From Posidonia oceanica (Eukaryota > Streptophyta > Magnoliopsida > Alismatales > Posidoniaceae), in contig JAZBRS010000044.1 of the NCBI GenBank assembly GCA_037176725.1, forward strand, positions 3,658,001-3,722,000: DNA of 64,000 nucleotides. Direction: 5' to 3'. The notes beneath the pieces were generated by a model that saw only the letters and a program-made list of their open reading frames with translations, was not told the DNA's origin and searched no databases. This document shows, piece by piece, positions 61,498 to 64,000 of the stretch. Every line of letters starts with the position of its first letter. Positions within the stretch are counted from its first letter, which is position 1. The translations under genes were made by a program, and so were the position numbers.

Positions 61498-64000
61498 TGT
61501 AACACCCGTGGTCTGCAATGGGTCAGTCACGTATTGGAGGCGCGTAATACCGATGCGTTTTGCTAGCACGGAAAATTTAGTGGCTTTGATTCGGAACTGA
61601 CTTTGCATTTAAGTGGATTTGGATGGTTTTGGGATCCGGGGAACCTTCGTTTTCTCCTTTGCGAGCAGGTTGCAAAACAGAAAAAGAAAGAAACAGAGGA
61701 AGAAGAAGAGGAAAGGGGGAGGCGGATGTTGCCATCGTGGTGCCGCCATCGCATGCCGTCGATCCTGTCGCATGCTGTTGATTCCCGCCACTGTCGTGCT
61801 CCCCACCATTGCTGCTACTGAGAGAGAGAGAGGAGAAGGAGAATCTAGATCAGAGGGAGGGACTGAGAGTTAGAGGAGAGAGAAGAAAGAGAGGGAAAGA
61901 TGCTGCTTGGCTGCCGTTGCCATCGTCGGTTTGCCGTCGTGCTCGTTGCCGCCGCCGTCGATGCTTGCCGCCAACCCCACCGACGCCGCTGTTGTGAAGA
62001 AAACAGAGGAGGAACAGAGGAAAGCGTAGGAGAAGTAGAAGGGGAAGAGAGCAGGGAGGAGGAAGCGCCGCCACTCTGCCTCCATCCTTGTGCTTGGGTG
62101 GTCGGGATCGTTGTCGGTAAACGATACACGATCTACCTCGAGAGCCCCTTTGCTTATTTAATATTATTATACCTACTGTGGTGAATGTTGGAATTCTGTT
62201 ATTATTATAATGCTTATTGTTGCAGTTGGCTGCTATTGTGTTTGTATAGGAACCCAATTCTTGTGATTTGCAATATTATAATTGAATGCAGGATCTGTGA
62301 AATATAGGTTGGATGTGTGATTTGTGGTTTGATTTTTCGTGCTTTCTCGAGTTTTGCTTCGTTTTGCAGTCTTTTTGCAGGTTTTTACCCCTAGGGACGG
62401 GCGGTATGTGTTTGGCGCCTTCAGGCCAATTGTTGGGCCTGTGGCGCATTTCAGGCATGTGTTCGCGCGTGTTGGACATGCGTGTCAGGGGTGCGTTCTC
62501 CCTACGGGGCCACTACGATAGTAGTTGTGGTGGGTTTTTTCTTGGTGGCTTTGTGTTGGTTTCCTGGCACCTTTTGAGTTGCGTTTGTGGTTTTGTGTGC
62601 CTTTGTGGGTGGAGTTTTGGCACTAGACTTTGTACAGAGTTTCATGGTTTTGGTTGGCTTTCCGTGTAGAGCTTTGTGTGGTACTTTACGATGTTTTCAA
62701 GATGATTTTAAAATGATTTTCCAAAATGATTTGGAAAAGAAATGCATAGATTTGCAAAAGTTTTGGAAAATAATTTCCGTGGTTTTTGGTAGGAACTACA
62801 AGGACCGTCGGATTGTACTGGTAGACTAGAAACGATTGATATCCCTGGAAGGGCAGGTACGAGTCCGATGTCGTGGTTGTCGAGTTGTAGGAGCCACAAC
62901 AGTTGTAGGATCGTACTGGTGAATCACAGACGACTGATACCTTGGAGGGTACGAGTGCTGGTAGGGTCGGGTACATGTCTGAAGTTGTAGTTGCCGAGTG
63001 CCGGTAGGGATCAAGGTTAGAGTTCCCAGGTGCCCGAGTTAGGACGTTGAGAGAGCGTACCCTATGTTTGTCCTAAAGTGGACCTTTGGAGGGTTTTTAG
63101 AGTAAGGACCCTAGGCGGAAGGTTCTTGCACAAGGTGGTTTTGTCGAGCAGTGCAGTGCGCTTCGGCGGCTTCTTGTGGGCTGGTCGGTCGCTTGTGGTC
63201 AGAGTGACACGATAGGTTTTTATGTTGGGTGTGTGAGTTGTGGTTTTCTGAGCTCTGTTTCATATTTTTAGGCTCCAGTCTAAAGGAAACCTTGATTTTG
63301 AGACGTAGTTTTGTACTGGTTTTAGACTTGGTTTAGCATAGAGTAGTCATTCCAAGAGTGCATAAAGAGATTTCAAAGATGCACATGTTTTGAAAAGAAA
63401 AGAGAAAATAGTTTTCAAAGGTATATTTAAAAGATTTATGCTTGTTGGGCAATAGTGAATTGCCTTGTTGTGGTTTTGTGGTGTCGAGATAAGATACGTG
63501 CTTTCTGAGGTTTTGGTGTTGTGGTTTGGGATGCACGTCCATATGGTTTTGTACATCAAGGTTTTTGATGATTTTGATTTTCTAGCATTAATAGCGGAGA
63601 TGCCTGTTTTAGTGGTGTGTTTTGGTGGCAGGCATCGAGTTTTGAGAGGTCTGAGCTTTTAGTTTTAAAATGGTTTTCCTTGGCGTACGTCACAATGAGT
63701 AGGTGTGCTTGTTTTGAAAAGAAGAGAGTAATGGTTTTAAAAAGAGATTTCTATGCTTGTCTACAATAGAGTATTGCAGGTTTTGGTTCCTTTGTTGGTT
63801 TCGGTTTTGATGCTACCGAGAGGGGGCAGTGTGTGGTTTGAGGTTTTTAGTAGTTGGTAGGTATGTGTTGAGTGACTTCTAGATGTCACTCACGTGTATT
63901 TTAATATTTTTCTTGCAGGTACAGATATAAGAGTAGCAATCAAGTCTAGTGCATATAGTAGGAATCACGTAGCCGCACACCATAGGTTCTGGGTAGATTT
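61498..64000 (+). mobile_element. Gypsy LTR running off the right edge
   Basis: It starts TGTAACACCCGTGG, immediately after the gypsy pol remnant. Its part from about 63010 onward matches 42310-42580 plus 44582-45340, so it belongs to that LTR family. The GC-rich part with open frames at 61600-62130 is LTR leader-like and not a recognised gene. The end lies past 64000. Confidence 0.72.

Noticed and set aside
61600..62130. GC-rich overlapping frames that might be a gene
   Set aside because: The stretch starts 100 bp inside an LTR, has frames on both strands and no recognisable protein.

Overview
The window is nuclear DNA of a flowering plant. It shows spliced nuclear genes for plastid proteins, plant Ty1/copia and Ty3/gypsy retrotransposons, a CACTA transposon end and several MITEs. 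The species cannot be fixed from sequence alone. Only about 1.2 kb is convincing host coding sequence; most of the rest is nested transposable-element DNA.

Left edge (1-2750, minus strand): the first two coding exons of L-aspartate oxidase (AO/nadB type, first step of plastid NAD synthesis), with a probable non-coding first exon and promoter near 2555-2760. The gene continues past base 1. At 3742-9190 lies a complete-length but dead Ty1/copia element on the minus strand, with identical-length LTRs and a perfect 5-bp target duplication. It carries ten in-frame stops and a hAT-like MITE inside its integrase.

9196-16184 is a mosaic. It holds a MITE, a diverged tandem repeat of about 570 bp, a GC-rich insertion with inverted ends, an LTR with a TATA box, a 0.66-kb direct duplication either side of that LTR, and the start of a retroelement gag. 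At 16185 a CACTA transposon end begins. Behind it sit exon-sized pieces of two unrelated genes, a BSK-type kinase and ribosomal protein eS7, which look captured.

20058-34456 is a pile of Tat/Ogre-like gypsy LTRs. Three diverged LTR blocks run head to tail with no internal region between them; a 4.2-kb solo LTR is inserted backwards into the second, and the whole pile is bracketed by CTCAT. 34457-37385 is AT-rich low-copy DNA with spliced-looking exon fragments of unidentified genes. 37390-42309 is the 3' part of another Tat/Ogre-like element: a 13-unit minisatellite, a polypurine tract and a 3.0-kb LTR. 42310-46870 contains further nested LTR pieces.

46910-57721 is the second host locus: DEG1 (DegP1), the plastid-lumen serine protease. 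Its promoter, exon 1 and the start of intron 1 are duplicated in tandem. The upstream copy of exon 1 (48597-49042) is intact and in phase with exon 2 (56383-56505) and exon 3 (57550-57721), which carry the catalytic His and Asp. The downstream copy of exon 1 is destroyed by a 2.97-kb insertion and by a 61-bp inverted duplication. If the gene is expressed, that hairpin lies inside intron 1 and matches the gene's own exon 1. The exon with the catalytic Ser is not in the window. The right end holds a degenerate Ty3/gypsy pol on the minus strand (about 59000-61497) and an LTR that starts at 61498 and runs off the edge.

The broadest unexplained pattern is that several unrelated LTR families here carry their own short palindromic word, repeated many times as small stem-loops in the middle of the LTR.
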